In this document: positions 48,464 through 56,861 of the stretch, piece by piece
How the letters are laid out: every line of letters starts with the position of its first letter
Numbering within the stretch: position 1 is the first letter of the stretch
Assembly: GCF_001421565.1 (NCBI RefSeq)
Contig: NZ_LMKQ01000002.1
Coordinates: 434,001-498,000, forward strand
Direction of reading: 5' to 3'
Origin: Agromyces sp. Leaf222
Lineage (GTDB): Bacteria > Actinomycetota > Actinomycetes > Actinomycetales > Microbacteriaceae
Length of the DNA stretch: 64,000 nt
Notes under the pieces: model-generated
Database searches by the model: none
What the model was told of the DNA's origin: nothing
The model's input: only the letters and a program-made list of their open reading frames with translations
Made by a program: the position numbers and the translations under genes

Positions 48464-48495
48464 TTGACAGTTAGAGTTCTAATGATTAGAGTTCT
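48464..48495 (+). promoter_or_regulatory. marR promoter with overlapping operator repeats
   Basis: A consensus -35 TTGACA (48464-48469), a 17-bp spacer and -10 TAGAGT (48487-48492) precede ATG 48500 by seven bases, predicting a leaderless mRNA. TTAGAGTTCT occurs twice, 15 bp apart (48471-48480 and 48486-48495). The first copy reads TTAGA-GT-TCTAA, an inverted repeat between -35 and -10, and the second covers the -10. This is the layout of an autorepressed MarR operator. Confidence 0.75.
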
Positions 48496-48499
48496 GAAT

Positions 48500-48946
48500 A
48501 TGGAAGCACAGGAGAACCGACCCGCCAGCGCGCTCGAGCTGGTCCGTTGGATCGGCTGGGCGCAGATGAAGGCCGGCGAAGACTGGATCCGCGAGCGCGA
48601 ACTCAGTCACGCGCAGAGCTTCGTGCTCGGCTACCTCGTGCAGAACCCCGGTGCGATCCAGCGCGACATCGCGCAGATCACCCGCACGAGTGCGGCGAGC
48701 GTCACGAGTCTCCTGCAGGGCCTCGAGCGCCGCGGCCTCGTCGAGCGGCGCACCGACGCCGGCAACGAGCGCAGCAAGCGCGTCTACGCCACCGAGGCCG
48801 GCGCCGAGCTCATCGCCGGGTTCGAGACGGCCATGGCCGCCGCCGACGACACGATCCTCGCGCCGCTGAGCGCGACCGAGCGGGGCGAACTCATCGCCCT
48901 CCTCCAGAAAGTCACCGCGCACCTGCCGCAACCCACCCGGTCCTAG
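48500..48946 (+). CDS. MarR family transcriptional regulator
   Basis: 148 residues with the winged-helix MarR fold. ALELVRWIGWAQMKAGEDWI forms the N-terminal dimer helix. GAIQRDIAQITRTSAASVTSLLQGLERRGLVERR is the helix-turn-helix and wing entry, and DAGNERSKRVYATEAGAELI the wing. I chose ATG 48500 because the promoter predicts transcription starting there; ATG 48482 would lie inside the operator. It probably represses itself and the MATE exporter gene 111 bp downstream. Confidence 0.92.
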   Translation: MEAQENRPASALELVRWIGWAQMKAGEDWIRERELSHAQSFVLGYLVQNPGAIQRDIAQITRTSAASVTSLLQGLERRGLVERRTDAGNERSKRVYATEAGAELIAGFETAMAAADDTILAPLSATERGELIALLQKVTAHLPQPTRS

Positions 48947-49057
48947 ACCGGGAGCGCGCCCGAGTCGATCCGGCTCGCCCGCGCACCCACTCCCTCTTCT
49001 CCTCGCCGTGCCGGCGCTCGTCGGCGCGCGCTCCAGCCTGCCCGGAAGGGAGCAGCC

Positions 49058-50509
49058 ATGAGCACCACGAACCTCGAATCATCTGAAATCCACGTCGAAA
49101 CCCCCGAAGCCGGCACCGACCGCTGGTACCTCGCCTCGGCGCCCATCGTGCGCGCCCTCGTGCACCTCTGCGTGCCGATGGCCGCCGCGATGATCGTCGG
49201 CGCCGTCTACAACGTCATCAACGCGGGCTTCATCGGCTCGCTGCACGACGCCACCCTGCTCGCCGCGATCACGTTCGCGGCCCCGCTGCTCGGCCTGGTC
49301 ATGGGCGTCGGCGGCGTGTTCGGCGTCGGCGGTGGCGCGCTCATCTCCCGCCTGCTCGGCGCTGCGGAGCACGACCCCGCGAAGGCCGGCGAGATCAAGC
49401 ACGTCTCGTCGTTCGCGCTGTGGGGCTCCGTCATCACGGGCGCCGTGCTCGGCGGTCTCGGGCTGCTGCTCCTGCATCCGCTCGTCTCACTGCTCGGTGC
49501 GGATGCCGCCGCGGTGCCCGCGACCAGCTCGTTCGTCGGGGTCATGCTCGCGTTCGTCCCGGTGCTCGCCGCGGCCTTCTGCCTCGAGCAGCTCGTGAGG
49601 GCCGAGGGCGCCGCGCGCCAGGTCATGATCGCGCTCATCGCCTCGACGGTCGCGAACATCGTGTTCGACATCCTGTTCATCCTCGTGCTGCCGTGGGGCG
49701 TGGCGGGTGCCGCCCTCGCGATGGGGCTGTCGAACCTCGGCGTCGTCGCCTACTTCGCCATCTGGCTGCGCCGCCGCAGCGCCCACCTGAGCCTCGCGCC
49801 CCGGTGGTTCACGCTCTCGCCTGCCGTGCTGAAGCCGGTCTTCGGGGTCGGGGTCGGCGAGCTGCTGCAGTCCGGCTTCCTCATCGTCACCGCGCTCGTG
49901 CTCAACAACCTCGCCGTCGCCTACGGCGACACCGCGCTCGCGGCCATGGGCGTCGCCGTGCGCATCGCGCAGGTGCCGGAGTTCCTCGTCATGGGCGTCA
50001 CGCTCGGCGTGCTGCCGCTGCTCGCCTACGCGTACGGCAAGGGCGACCGCGCCCGTCTCAGGTCGGCGCTGCGGGTCTCGGCGATCACGGTCGGCGGCAT
50101 CGTGCTCGTCTCGGCGACGACGCTGATCGCGTTCAGCGAGCAGGTGTTCTCGATGTTCGTCGCCGACCGATCGGTGCTCGCGATCGGCGCCACGATCCTC
50201 ACGGCTCAGCTCGTGGCGATGGTCGCGAACGGCTTCGCCGGCCTCATCACGTCGTTCTTCCAGGCGACCGGACGGGCGAGTGCGGCGATCGTCATGGGCC
50301 TGGCTCAGGGCGTGCTCTTCATTCCGATCGTCATCCTCGGCAACCTCTGGTTCGGGCTGGCCGGCATCATCTGGTCGCTGACGATCTCCGAGGGCATCGT
50401 GCTGGTGGTCGGCATCGTCATGTGGCTCGCCTCGCGTCGAGCGATCGAGCGCGGACTCGCCGAAGCCGTCAGCGGCGGCGACGCGGTGCTCCAGCCGTCC
50501 GCCGCCTGA
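49058..50509 (+). CDS. MATE family multidrug/toxin exporter
   Basis: 483-residue cation-coupled exporter with 12 predicted helices in two homologous bundles. VPMAAAMIVGAVYNVINAGFI, the Gly-rich GVGGVFGVGGGALISRLLGA and LEQLVRAEGAARQVMIA in the first half, and FQATGRASAAIVMGLAQG in the second, are MATE signatures. ATG 49058 follows GGAAGGGAG. The MarR gene directly upstream makes substrate-induced expression likely. A strong hairpin follows ten bases after the stop. Confidence 0.93.
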   Translation: MSTTNLESSEIHVETPEAGTDRWYLASAPIVRALVHLCVPMAAAMIVGAVYNVINAGFIGSLHDATLLAAITFAAPLLGLVMGVGGVFGVGGGALISRLLGAAEHDPAKAGEIKHVSSFALWGSVITGAVLGGLGLLLLHPLVSLLGADAAAVPATSSFVGVMLAFVPVLAAAFCLEQLVRAEGAARQVMIALIASTVANIVFDILFILVLPWGVAGAALAMGLSNLGVVAYFAIWLRRRSAHLSLAPRWFTLSPAVLKPVFGVGVGELLQSGFLIVTALVLNNLAVAYGDTALAAMGVAVRIAQVPEFLVMGVTLGVLPLLAYAYGKGDRARLRSALRVSAITVGGIVLVSATTLIAFSEQVFSMFVADRSVLAIGATILTAQLVAMVANGFAGLITSFFQATGRASAAIVMGLAQGVLFIPIVILGNLWFGLAGIIWSLTISEGIVLVVGIVMWLASRRAIERGLAEAVSGGDAVLQPSAA

Positions 50510-50518
50510 GCCATGCGG

Positions 50519-50548
50519 GGCCCGCGGCGCGCTTGAGCGCTGCGGGCC
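50519..50548 (+). terminator. hairpin terminator after the MATE gene
   Basis: GGCCCGCGGCGC (50519-50530) pairs with GCGCTGCGGGCC (50537-50548) over 12 positions with one G-T wobble and a 6-base loop. It lies ten bases after the stop. It lacks a T tract, as is common in high-GC actinobacteria. Confidence 0.7.
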
Positions 50549-50611
50549 GTCGCGCACGCGAGCGCTCCATGGCCCGGCACCTGCACGAGCGGGTACGGGC
50601 CGCGACCGCGT

Positions 50612-50815
50612 TCACGACGCGGTCGGGCGCTCCTGGTCTCGAGGTTCGTCGGCGGTATCGCCGCGCTCGGGGCGCTCGGCCGCATCACCGCGCTCGCCGG
50701 TCTCGCCGCGCTCGGCTGCGCGGCGACCGCGTTCGCGCAACGCCCGACGGTCGAGCACGAGCCCGAGCACGAGTTCGCCGACCGCTGCGCCGCCACGGAG
50801 GATGAGCTCGAGCAT
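50612..50815 (-). CDS. small hypothetical protein (low confidence)
   Basis: 67 residues. ATG 50815 is preceded by GAAAGG. The N-terminus MLELILRGGAAVGELVLGLV is hydrophobic and the rest is Arg/Glu-rich and low complexity. No family is recognised. It may be a genuine small membrane-associated protein or a chance frame in the tRNA-downstream region. Confidence 0.4.
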   Translation of the reverse strand: MLELILRGGAAVGELVLGLVLDRRALRERGRRAAERGETGERGDAAERPERGDTADEPRDQERPTAS

Positions 50816-50874
50816 GGGGCGCCTTTCGGATCGAACCGGCGGTGACGCTCGACGACGTGCGGCCGTCGAGCCGG

Positions 50875-50913
50875 AAACACGAAAGCCCCGCGCGACCGGA
50901 GTCGGGCGGGGCT
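50875..50913 (-). terminator. intrinsic terminator of the tRNA operon
   Basis: AGCCCCGC (50884-50891) pairs with GCGGGGCT (50906-50913), with an inner CGAC/GTCG stem. On the minus strand it is followed by TTTCGTGTTT (50875-50883 region), a T-rich tail, directly after tRNA-Phe. Confidence 0.8.
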
Positions 50914-50915
50914 GG

Positions 50916-50991
50916 TGGTGGCTCCGACGGGCGTCGATCCCGTGACCTCACGATTTTCAGTCGTGCGCTCTACCAACTGAGCTACAGAGCC
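50916..50991 (-). tRNA. tRNA-Phe (GAA)
   Basis: Cloverleaf on the minus strand: acceptor GGCTCTG/CGGAGCC, anticodon loop CTGAAAA with anticodon GAA, and TTCGA-type T arm (GGATCGACGCCC region). Discriminator A and an encoded CCA give 76 nt. Confidence 0.97.
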
Positions 50992-51062
50992 TCGAGGGAC
51001 GAATCGCCTCGAGTAAGGAGAAAAGCCCCTTCTCTCGTAAGGGAAAGGGCTTGTCGCCTGAG

Positions 51063-51136
51063 CGACCCTGACGGGACTTGAACCCGCGACCTCCGCCGTG
51101 ACAGGGCGGCACGCTAACCAACTGCGCTACAGGGCC
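51063..51136 (-). tRNA. tRNA-Asp (GTC)
   Basis: 74-nt cloverleaf on the minus strand with anticodon stem CCGCC/GGCGG around CTGTCAC (anticodon GTC) and T arm GGGTTCAAGTCCC. CCA is not encoded. An imperfect hairpin (AAGCCC/GGGCTT, about 51020-51053) lies between it and tRNA-Phe and may mark a processing site. Confidence 0.97.
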
Positions 51137-51219
51137 TCGATGTGCTTTCGCACGTGAAGCTATTCAATTGTACGTGATGTTCTGAGTGCTTTTGACCTTC
51201 AGAACGTGACCTTCGTGAG

Positions 51220-51292
51220 TGACCCCAACGGGATTCGAACCCGTGCTGCCGCCGTGAAAGGGCGGTGTCCTAGGCCACTAAACGATGGGGCC
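51220..51292 (-). tRNA. tRNA-Glu (TTC)
   Basis: 73-nt cloverleaf on the minus strand: acceptor GGCCCCA/TGGGGTC, anticodon stem CCGCC/GGCGG around CTTTCAC (anticodon TTC), T arm GGGTTCGAATCCC and discriminator A. It is the first gene of the Glu-Asp-Phe operon. A hairpin GTTCTGA/TCAGAAC follows it at about 51179-51205. Confidence 0.97.
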
Positions 51293-51327
51293 GGAGGTCT
51301 TGCCTGGGGCATGACCGCCGAGAAGCA

Positions 51328-51356
51328 AGCATACGGGTCGATTCGCCGAATGGCAA
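51328..51356 (-). promoter_or_regulatory. promoter of the tRNA-Glu-Asp-Phe operon
   Basis: On the minus strand TTGCCA (51351-51356, 5 of 6 consensus) and TATGCT (51328-51333) are separated by exactly 17 bp. Transcription should begin near 51321, about 29 nt before tRNA-Glu. Confidence 0.75.
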
Positions 51357-51521
51357 AACGAGCGCGGCGGATGCATCGGCGACCGTGTCGCGACCCCCGC
51401 CGCGGCATCCGCCACACGCCTGCGAAATGCCCGAATCACGCGTGAGGCGTGCCTATGGTGAGGCTGCCACCCTGCACCGAGAGCGAGGAGCGACAGGCCC
51501 CGCACGCCTGCACGACACCCC

Positions 51522-52814
51522 ATGGAACGCACCGCTTCACGCACATCGACCGCCAGAACCCGCCGCCTCGTCGCGGGCCTCGCGGTCGTCGCCGCAGCGC
51601 TCATCGGAACGGTGCAGCCGATCTCGACGCCCCAGGCCGCATGGGCCGCCGACTACCCCACGTGGGACGAGCTGCAGCAGGCGAAGGCCGACACCAAGGC
51701 CGGCGCCGCGGCGGTCACCGAGATCACGGGGCTCATCGCCCAGCTCGAGGACAACGTGGCCGCAACGCGCGCCGAGGCCGAGCGGCGCACCGACGAGCTC
51801 ATCGTCGCCCAGCAGGCCTACGACGACGCGGTGCTGCGGGCCGACCAGATTCAGGCGCAGGCCGATGCCGCGGCGCAGGAGGCCGCGAAGGCCGAGGCGA
51901 ACGCCGGGCAGGTCGCCGCGCAGCTCTACCGGGCGGGCACGACGGATGTCGGCGTCACCCTGTTCCTCGACGCGGGCGACGCGGTCGCGACCGAGACGCT
52001 GCTCGGCAAGCTCGGCAGCATGGAGAAGATGGTCGAGCGCACCTCGGCCATCTACGACGGAGCGAGCGAGGCGGCCAACACCGCGACCTCGCTCGCCGGC
52101 CAGGCCGAGGTCGCCAGGGGCGAGCGCGAGAAGCTCAGGCTCGCGGCCGAGGCGGCGCTCGTGGCGGCGCAGGAGGCGCAGGCCGCGGCCGAGGCGGCCC
52201 TCGCCGAGTCCGAGGCGAAGAAGGTGGAGCTCGAGCAGCAGCTGAAGTTCCTCAAGGACACCGAGGCGAAGACCTCCGCGGCCTACGAGGAGGGCGAGCG
52301 CATCCGCAAGGAGGAGGAGCGCAAGCGCCGCGAGGCCGAGGAGAAGCGACGGCAGGAGGCGCTCGCCAACGGCTCGCCCGGTACCATCGCGAGCTCCGGC
52401 TGGGCGCTGCCGGCCTGGGGTTCCATCACCGGCAGTTACGGGCCGCGCTCGTCGATCTGCACCTCGGGGGGCTGCTCGAACAGCTTCCACTACGCGACCG
52501 ACCTCGGCACCGGATGCGACGCCCCGATCTTCGCGGCGAACAGCGGCGTCGTGCGCTTCGCCGGCTGGTCGGGCACGTACGGCAACTACATCCAGATCGA
52601 CCACGGCGGCGGCGTGTGGACCGGCTACGCGCACATCCGCGACGGCGGCACCTTCGTCGGCTACGGCCAGTGGGTCGAGGCGGGTCAGAACATCGCGGCC
52701 AGCGGAACGACGGGCGCGTCGACCGGCTGTCACCTGCACTTCGAGGTCTACACCGACGGGTACCGCATCGACCCGGTCCCGTTCATGGCGGCGCGAGGAG
52801 TCGGCCTTGGTTGA
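51522..52814 (+). CDS. secreted M23 (LytM) peptidoglycan endopeptidase with coiled coil
   Basis: 430 residues: Sec signal peptide (cleavage after WAA at about 43), then an Ala/Glu/Lys-rich coiled coil (about 45-290) of the PcsB/EnvC type. A C-terminal LytM domain follows with zinc and catalytic residues H323 and D327 (HYATD), H371 (YAHIRD) and H404/H406 (GCHLHFEV). All are present, so it should be active in cutting cross-bridges during division. Two Cys in SSICTSGGCSNSF may form a disulfide. The coiled coil opens with YPTWDELQQAK, like the next protein. The 229-bp upstream gap contains a -10-like TATGGT at 51454-51459. Confidence 0.93.
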   Translation: MERTASRTSTARTRRLVAGLAVVAAALIGTVQPISTPQAAWAADYPTWDELQQAKADTKAGAAAVTEITGLIAQLEDNVAATRAEAERRTDELIVAQQAYDDAVLRADQIQAQADAAAQEAAKAEANAGQVAAQLYRAGTTDVGVTLFLDAGDAVATETLLGKLGSMEKMVERTSAIYDGASEAANTATSLAGQAEVARGEREKLRLAAEAALVAAQEAQAAAEAALAESEAKKVELEQQLKFLKDTEAKTSAAYEEGERIRKEEERKRREAEEKRRQEALANGSPGTIASSGWALPAWGSITGSYGPRSSICTSGGCSNSFHYATDLGTGCDAPIFAANSGVVRFAGWSGTYGNYIQIDHGGGVWTGYAHIRDGGTFVGYGQWVEAGQNIAASGTTGASTGCHLHFEVYTDGYRIDPVPFMAARGVGLG

Positions 52815-54138
52815 GAACCGCACCCGCCCCGTGTCGCGCGTGAAGCCCGCGACCGTGTTCTCGACGGTCGCGATCGGCGCGGTCGCGGCATCCGTCGCCG
52901 CAGCGGGAGGCCCGGCCTTCGCCGACCCCGACTACCCGTCGTGGAGCGAGATCGAGCAGGCCAAGGCGAACGAGCACACCAAGCAGGCCGAGATCGACCG
53001 CGTCGGCACGCTGCTCGCGGGGCTGCAGACGGCAGCGGATGCCGCGGCCGAGGCGTCGATGCGCGCCGACGAGGCCTGGCGGGTCGCCGTCGACGAACGC
53101 GATCGGGCCGCTGATCGCGAGCAGAAGCTCGCCGTGCAGGCCGACGAGGCCGATGCCGTCGCCGAGATCTCGAAGATGCGCGCCGGCCTCCTCGCCGCGC
53201 ACCTCGCGAAGTCCGCGGGCAGCGACCTCTCGGCCGAGCTCGTGCTGTCCGGCGACGATGCGAGCAAGCTCCTGCGGCAGCTGGGCATGGCCTCGAAGAT
53301 CGGCGAGCAGGCGAACGACCTCTACGAGCAGGCGACCGCCGACCGCAACACGGCCGATGCGCTCCGCGCCCAGGCAGCGGATGCCGCGGCCGAGCGTCAG
53401 CGCCTCGCCGCCCTCGCGGAGTCCAGGGCCGATGAGGCCGCAGCCGCAGCGGATGCCGCGAACGCGGCCGTCGCCGAGCAGCAGCAGCGGTCGCAGGAGC
53501 TGTACGCGCAGCTCGCGAGCCTGCAGGGCACGACCGCCGAGCTTGAGCGCGAGCGGGCAGAGGGGCAGGCGCGCGAGGCGGCCGAGGCGGCGGCCGCGGC
53601 ACGTGCCGCAGCGGAGGCGGCGGCAGCGGCGGCAGCGGCGGAGGCAGCCGAGGAGGCCGCGAACGGCGGCGGTTCCGGAGGCGATGGCGGGGGAGACGGC
53701 GGCGGAGGCGGTGGCACCGGCGGGGGCGGAACGGTCGACCCGGCCCCGGCGCCCGGCCCGCCGAACGCAGGAGCCGTCGAGACGGCGATCTGGTTCGCGA
53801 GCCAGCAGTTGGGGGAGCCCTACGTGCTCGGCGGAGCGGGGCCCGACGTGTGGGACTGCTCGGGCCTCACCCAAGCGGCGTACGGCGCTGCGGGCATCGG
53901 CATCGGCACGCATTCGGCGACGAACCAGTACTACACGCTCGCCGCCCGCGGCCAGGCCGTGCCGCTGTGGGACATCCAGCGCGGCGACCTGCTGTTCTGG
54001 GGCGGGGGCGGCGACTACTACCACGTGGCGATCTACCTCGGCGGCGGACGCATCCTCGAGGCGCCCCGCGAGGGCGTGCCCGTGCGCGACTACTTCATCT
54101 GGGGCTCGCCCGCCGCGGCGGCCCGCCCGGCCGGCTGA
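52807..54138 (+). CDS. secreted NlpC/P60 peptidoglycan hydrolase with coiled coil (RipA-like)
   Basis: 443 residues, starting at TTG 52807 with GAGGAG at 52795-52800, overlapping the M23 gene by 8 bp. The signal peptide ends near PAFA at about 39. The coiled coil (about 42-290) begins YPSWSEIEQAK, so it is a paralogue of the M23 protein's coiled coil. A Gly-rich linker (about 292-320) leads to the NlpC/P60 domain with C351 (WDCSGLTQ) and H406 (YYHVAIY). RipA-type enzymes cut the stem peptide in daughter-cell separation. Coupled expression suggests the two hydrolases work together. Confidence 0.93.
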   Translation: MVENRTRPVSRVKPATVFSTVAIGAVAASVAAAGGPAFADPDYPSWSEIEQAKANEHTKQAEIDRVGTLLAGLQTAADAAAEASMRADEAWRVAVDERDRAADREQKLAVQADEADAVAEISKMRAGLLAAHLAKSAGSDLSAELVLSGDDASKLLRQLGMASKIGEQANDLYEQATADRNTADALRAQAADAAAERQRLAALAESRADEAAAAADAANAAVAEQQQRSQELYAQLASLQGTTAELERERAEGQAREAAEAAAAARAAAEAAAAAAAAEAAEEAANGGGSGGDGGGDGGGGGGTGGGGTVDPAPAPGPPNAGAVETAIWFASQQLGEPYVLGGAGPDVWDCSGLTQAAYGAAGIGIGTHSATNQYYTLAARGQAVPLWDIQRGDLLFWGGGGDYYHVAIYLGGGRILEAPREGVPVRDYFIWGSPAAAARPAG

Positions 54139-54260
54139 GCCGCGAACACCCTGCCGGACCCTGCAGCGGGGACGCTCGTGGTGGCTTCCGGGGCGTCGAA
54201 CCCGCAACGGGCGTCCCCGCCGGTCCCGCCCGGTCGAGCGGATTCGCCGTGGGCACGCGA

Positions 54261-54288
54261 AAGGGGCGAGCCGTTCGGCCCGCCCCTT
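54261..54288. terminator. bidirectional terminator hairpin
   Basis: AAGGGGCGAGCC (54261-54272) pairs with GGCCCGCCCCTT (54277-54288), 12 positions with one mismatch and a GTTC loop. It sits between the convergent NlpC/P60 and ppa genes. Flanking A and T runs are short but present on both sides. Confidence 0.75.
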
Positions 54289-54317
54289 CGGCGGTGCGGA
54301 TGCCGCGGCATCCGCTC

Positions 54318-54359
54318 GGTCTCAGTGACCAGGTCGCAGTGACCCGGTCTCAGTGACCC
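54318..54359. repeat. three tandem 14-bp units at the 3' end of ppa
   Basis: GGTCTCAGTGACCA, GGTCGCAGTGACCC and GGTCTCAGTGACCC follow one another. The third contains the ppa stop codon (TCA at 54350-54352 on the plus strand) and the last two sense codons. Duplication of the gene end by slippage is the simplest explanation. Confidence 0.85.
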
Positions 54360-54835
54360 GGGAACGCCGTGATGCCGGCCTGGATGATGGCCTCGGCCTC
54401 AGCGGCGTCGCCCCAACCCTCGGTCTTGACCCATTTGCCGGGCTCGAGGTCCTTGTAGTGCTCGAAGAAGTGCTCGATCTCCTTGCGCGTGAACTCGGGA
54501 ATCGAGTCGACGTCCTGGATGTGGTTCCAGCGCGGGTCGCCGGCGGGCACCGCGATGACCTTGGCGTCGCTGCCGCCGTCGTCGGTCATGTTGAACACGC
54601 CGACGGGGCGCACCTTGACGCCGACGCCCGGGAAGAGCGGGTAGTCGAGCAGCACGAGCACGTCGACGGGGTCGCCGTCGAGGCCGAGCGTGTTCTCGAA
54701 GTAGCCGTAGTCGGTCGGGTACACGAAGGTCGTGTAGAGCACGCGGTCCAGGAACACCCGGCCGGTCTCGTGGTCGACCTCGAACTTGTTGCGGCTCCCC
54801 TTGGGGATCTCGATGACGGCGGCGTACTCGCCCAT
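54350..54835 (-). CDS. ppa: inorganic pyrophosphatase
   Basis: 161-residue family I soluble pyrophosphatase that hydrolyses PPi and pulls biosynthetic reactions forward. ATG 54835 follows AAGGAG at seven bases. [34 protein letters not shown], the metal-site signature [10 protein letters not shown] and the later [13 protein letters not shown] and FFEHYKDLE are all canonical. Length is normal for the bacterial hexameric form. It is divergent from tilS, with 92 bp between them, an arrangement usual in actinobacteria. Confidence 0.97.
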   Translation of the reverse strand: MGEYAAVIEIPKGSRNKFEVDHETGRVFLDRVLYTTFVYPTDYGYFENTLGLDGDPVDVLVLLDYPLFPGVGVKVRPVGVFNMTDDGGSDAKVIAVPAGDPRWNHIQDVDSIPEFTRKEIEHFFEHYKDLEPGKWVKTEGWGDAAEAEAIIQAGITAFPGH

Positions 54836-54927
54836 GTGGGTTCTCCTTGATTGTGGAAGCACGGTCTGGAAGCGTGCGCCGTGGCCGGCCCCGGGGCCGG
54901 TCGCCATCGGCGGAATAAGGTTACTTG

Positions 54928-55989
54928 ATGCCTCCTGCCACCGAACCGGATGAGTCGACGGATGCCGCGACGAGCCGTCGCCCGCGCCTGACCCCGTCGA
55001 TCGCCGACGTCCGACGGGCGGTGCGCGCCGTGCTGCCGAGCGCTGATGGCGCCTCGCCGCTCGTGCTCGTCGCCCTCTCCGGCGGACCCGACTCGCTCGC
55101 GCTCGCCGCGGCCGCCGCGTTCGAGGCGCCGCGGGCGGGCCTTCGCGCGGGTGCCGTCATCGTCGACCACGGGCTGCAGGCCGGTTCGGCCGAGGTCGCC
55201 GAGCGCGCTGCGGGGCAGGCCCGCAGTCTGGGGCTCGACCCGGTGCTCGTGCGCCGCGTCGAGGTCGGCGGCGAGGGCGGCCCCGAGGCATCCGCCCGCC
55301 GTGCACGGTATGCCGCGCTCGACGAGGCCGCGACGTCGACGGATGCCGCGTCCGTGCTGCTCGGGCACACGCTCGACGACCAGGCCGAGACCGTGCTGCT
55401 CGGGCTCGCCCGTGGATCAGGGGCGGCGAGCCTCGCCGGCATGCCCGCCCGCGCGGGGCGCTACGTTCGGCCGCTGCTCGGCATCCGCCGCGCGACGACC
55501 CGCGAGGCCTGCCTCGACGCCGGACTCGAGCCGTGGATCGACCCGCACAACGTGGACCCGTCCTATGCGCGCGTCCGCGTGCGCGACCGGGTGCTGCCCG
55601 TGCTCGAAGCCGAGCTGGGGCCGGGCATCGCCGAGGCGCTCGTGCGCACGGCCGAGCAGCTGCGCGAAGACGACGAAGCCTTCGAGGCCCAGATCGAGGA
55701 GCTCATCGAGGAGATCTGCGAGCCCGCCGAGGCCGGCATCGCCGTGTCGGTCGGCGTGCTCGCCGCGAACCCGGCGGCGCTGCGCCAGCGCATCATCCGC
55801 CACGTGATCGGCAGCGAGTTCGGCATCTCGCTCTCACGCGTGCAGACGCTCGAGGTCGCGAGGCTCGTCACCGACTGGCACGGGCAGGGCCCGCTCGACC
55901 TTCCGGGCGGCGTGCGCGCCACCCGCGCCGGCGCCTACGTCGTGTTCTCGACGACCGGGTCGACCGAGGTGCTGCCGCACGATCACTGA
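54928..55989 (+). CDS. tilS: tRNA(Ile)-lysidine synthase
   Basis: 353-residue N-type ATP pyrophosphatase that makes lysidine at the wobble C of tRNA-Ile (CAU). The PP-loop SGGPDS lies at 51-56, and [35 protein letters not shown] and [16 protein letters not shown] are family blocks. I chose ATG 54928. AAGG lies seven bases upstream, but a -10-like TAAGGT (54916-54921) six bases before the ATG suggests a leaderless transcript instead. The C-terminal substrate domain is short, as in other actinobacteria. Confidence 0.95.
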   Translation: MPPATEPDESTDAATSRRPRLTPSIADVRRAVRAVLPSADGASPLVLVALSGGPDSLALAAAAAFEAPRAGLRAGAVIVDHGLQAGSAEVAERAAGQARSLGLDPVLVRRVEVGGEGGPEASARRARYAALDEAATSTDAASVLLGHTLDDQAETVLLGLARGSGAASLAGMPARAGRYVRPLLGIRRATTREACLDAGLEPWIDPHNVDPSYARVRVRDRVLPVLEAELGPGIAEALVRTAEQLREDDEAFEAQIEELIEEICEPAEAGIAVSVGVLAANPAALRQRIIRHVIGSEFGISLSRVQTLEVARLVTDWHGQGPLDLPGGVRATRAGAYVVFSTTGSTEVLPHDH

Positions 55990-56026
55990 TGCACTTGGAA
56001 CCTCTGGGGCCCCGCCGCCGCCGCTA

Positions 56027-56091
56027 CCTTTTCAGGACCACATAGGTCATGGTTGCATATTGCACGTATGAGCGATGTGGGCCTGAAAAGG
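56027..56091. other. 65-bp inverted-repeat element downstream of tilS
   Basis: CCTTTTCAGGACCACAT (56027-56043) and ATGTGGGCCTGAAAAGG (56075-56091) are reverse complements over 17 bases with one mismatch. The 31-base centre has further dyad symmetry (CAT..TGCATATTGCA..ATG). It begins 38 bp after the tilS stop and is unusually AT-rich for this chromosome. It may be a terminator for tilS or a regulatory or mobile remnant. Nothing else is seen in the 254-bp gap apart from a -10-like TAGGCT near 56167 for hpt. Confidence 0.7.
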
Positions 56092-56243
56092 TCGCTCGGA
56101 CGTGTCGGTGGGAAGTGAACTGGGAGGTGGGCCCCGATCAGGGCGACCCCTCCCGGGTGCGTGCGATTAGGCTCGTGGCATCCGTTCGTCGATCACCCCC
56201 TGACGCACGTGATCCTGCAACACACCGCACAGAAGGAGCAGCC

Positions 56244-56795
56244 GTGTACGCGAGCGAGATCGAAGCCGACCTGACCGAGGTGCTCGTCACCGAAGCCGAG
56301 ATCCACGCCAAGCTCGCCGAGCTCGCCCGTCGCATCGAGGCCGACTACGAGGGCGAGGACCTGCTGCTCGTCGGCGTGCTGAAGGGCGCGGTCATGGTCA
56401 TGGCCGACCTCGCGCGCGAGCTGCGCACGCACCTCAGCATGGACTGGATGGCGGTCTCGAGCTACGGCGCCGGCACGAAGTCCTCCGGCGTCGTGAAGAT
56501 CCAGAAGGACCTCGACACCGACCTCACCGGGCGCCACGTGCTCATCGCCGAGGACATCATCGACTCCGGCCTCACGCTCTCCTGGCTGCTCGAGAACCTG
56601 GAGTCGCGCGGCGCGGCCTCGATCGAGATCTGCGCACTGCTGCGCAAGCCCGACGCGGCCAAGGTCGAGATCGACGTCAAGTACCTCGGCTTCGACATCC
56701 CGAACCAGTTCGTCGTCGGCTACGGCCTCGACTACGCGGAGCGCTACCGCAACCTGCGCGACGTGGCGATCCTCGCGCCCCACGTCTACTCCTGA
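56244..56795 (+). CDS. hpt: hypoxanthine phosphoribosyltransferase
   Basis: 183-residue purine-salvage enzyme that joins hypoxanthine or guanine to PRPP to give IMP or GMP. GTG 56244 has AGAAGGAG at five bases. LLLVGVLKGAVMVMADLARE, the flexible-loop segment MAVSSYGAGTKSSGVVKI and the PRPP motif LIAEDIIDSGLT are canonical. FVVGYGLDYAERYRNL closes the purine site. It sits between tilS and ftsH, as in most actinobacteria, though here two extra genes intervene before ftsH. Confidence 0.97.
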   Translation: MYASEIEADLTEVLVTEAEIHAKLAELARRIEADYEGEDLLLVGVLKGAVMVMADLARELRTHLSMDWMAVSSYGAGTKSSGVVKIQKDLDTDLTGRHVLIAEDIIDSGLTLSWLLENLESRGAASIEICALLRKPDAAKVEIDVKYLGFDIPNQFVVGYGLDYAERYRNLRDVAILAPHVYS

Positions 56796-56861
56796 CCTCG
56801 ACCTGCGGTGCCCACCCGGATCTCCCGTCCGCCGGCGGCGCGCAGGCCCTAGAGTCATCGC

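Noticed and set aside
48482..48502. Earlier ATG (48482) as the marR start
   Set aside because: It would lie inside the operator/-35 to -10 region of the best promoter, so transcription would begin after it.
51020..51053. Hairpin between tRNA-Asp and tRNA-Phe as a terminator
   Set aside because: It is imperfect and lacks a T tract, and a better terminator follows tRNA-Phe, so a processing role is more likely.
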